Source: Terriglobales bacterium (lineage in GTDB: Bacteria; Acidobacteriota; Terriglobia; Terriglobales; Acidobacteriaceae). Taken from it: a stretch of DNA of 64,000 bases. Where the stretch lies: the NCBI GenBank assembly GCA_030038475.1, contig JASHOU010000010.1, forward strand, positions 1 to 64,000. The letters are read 5' to 3'. Numbering within the stretch: the first letter of the stretch is position 1; each line of letters starts with the position of its first letter. Shown piece by piece: positions 63,537-64,000 of the stretch. Position numbers and translations under genes: made by a program. Below the pieces are notes generated by a model. That model had not been told where the DNA came from, ran no database searches, and saw nothing but the letters and a program-made list of their open reading frames with translations.

Positions 63537-64000
63537 AGAAAAACTCCTGGGTGCGAATTGGTGCCTGCTATTACTTTACTATGTGGGCAGACGAACTATT
63601 GGGTCGGGCGAACCCGGCGAGCGCAGAGGTTGAGTTTTAATTTGAAAAACACGCTGTCGGCAGCTAGCGGCCGGGACATTCCTTTGGGCACTTATCGGCA
63701 CGGCAGTGAAAACCGCGGAAAAACTTTCTGCTGCGGACCGCAAACCTCAGCGGCTGAAGCCGCTTTATAGCCGGAGTGTCCATCGCAGCGGTAAACCGCT
63801 GCGCCACCCAAAATCAGGCGCAACGTCGAGTTTTTCCGCAACCTCTGAAAGCTGCGCCGTTTCAAAACAGGCTCGCCGCAAGGTGTTTCAGCGGCGACTG
63901 AAGCTGTGCAGTTTCAAGACAGTTTCTTTATATTTCCGTCTCAACCTTCTGCCACTGTCCCGCGAGCAAGTTTAGCGGTGACACTTCGATCTTCAGCGAC
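63537..64000. other. Non-coding, palindrome-rich window end
   Basis: Contains hairpins AGCGGCTGAAGCCGCT (63750-63765) and CGCAGCGGT-aaa-CCGCTGCG (63784-63803), then further CGGCGACTGAAGC/CTGCGCC words. The CAGCGGCTGAAGCCGC core is a frequent extragenic repeat in soil bacteria. Open frames across it are repetitive and unlikely to be genes. Confidence 0.55.
63745..63803. repeat. Two adjacent REP-like palindromes
   Basis: AGCGGCTGAAGCCGCT followed 18 bases later by CGCAGCGGTAAACCGCTGCG. Both are self-complementary and share an AGCGG/CCGCT core. Confidence 0.7.

Noticed and set aside
63558-63975. Plus-strand frames at the window end
   Set aside because: They translate palindromic repeats; typical spurious repeat-derived ORFs.

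Overview
This 64 kb chromosomal window most likely comes from a soil-type Acidobacteriota (Terriglobia / Koribacter-like). The evidence is an Oar-like TonB-dependent receptor, a secreted VWA protein of the acidobacterial VWFA-related type, a GloVer-repeat (TIGR03803-type) secreted protein, a winged-helix/TPR regulator, PAS-rich sigma-54 activators, a DUF2277 protein, and 'CHPERSEGS'-type extragenic repeats. Coding is dense with few RNA genes (one tRNA-Arg), and no rRNA, prophage or CRISPR array was seen.

Layout. 1-8.7 kb: c-di-GMP-type signalling (a truncated HD-GYP/GAF/GGDEF protein, divergent from a sigma-54 activator fused to PilZ), bactofilin, MsrB and secreted or TPR proteins. 9.0-13.0 kb: tatA and a DUF481 outer-membrane protein, now separated by a complete 2.49 kb transposon (9240-11730) with 28-bp terminal inverted repeats, a target duplication, an IS1-like transposase and three cargo genes including a ClpP-fold 'SDH' proteinase. 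13-22.9 kb: envelope and secreted proteins (sulfatase-fold/TPR, Oar-like receptor, VWA) and a fused MoaD-MoaE. 23.1-25.8 kb: a large PilZ-ended repeat protein that appears to start on ATC. 25.9-38.6 kb, minus strand: F0 genes (AtpZ-like, AtpI-like, atpB, atpE) and a partial complex I cluster (nuoA-C-D-H-J-K-L-M-N). nuoB, E, F, G and I are absent, and a frameshifted PH-like gene sits where nuoB is usually found. 38.8-47.5 kb: an RHH protein with its own palindromic operator, DUF2277, a 1167-residue multi-PAS sigma-54 activator, a GloVer protein and a winged-helix/TPR regulator.

47.6-53.3 kb, plus strand: a compact set of esterase, ABM monooxygenase, ATP-grasp ligase, YbdK/GCS2-type ligase, M29 aminopeptidase and a second ATP-grasp-like ligase. 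This looks like a pathway for an unknown amide- or peptide-like metabolite. 53.3-58.4 kb: dihydropyrimidinase, an LLM oxidoreductase, an NCS1 permease and a beta-ureidopropionase-like nitrilase, i.e. uptake and ring-opening of pyrimidine- or hydantoin-type compounds. 58.9-63.5 kb: an OM barrel/PDZ fusion, tRNA-Arg(CCG), a secreted protein, MgtC and TypA/BipA (apparent CTG start), followed by a palindrome-rich non-coding end.

The most unusual feature outside the genes is a set of intergenic islands built from short iterated words (direct copies followed by inverted copies). They occupy nearly every non-overlapping gap of the nuo and atp clusters and recur elsewhere. Several word families (AGGTCTCAG, TTAGCT/TTGGCT, GTCGTTCG, TCGATTCAACC) are seen and two recur at separate loci.
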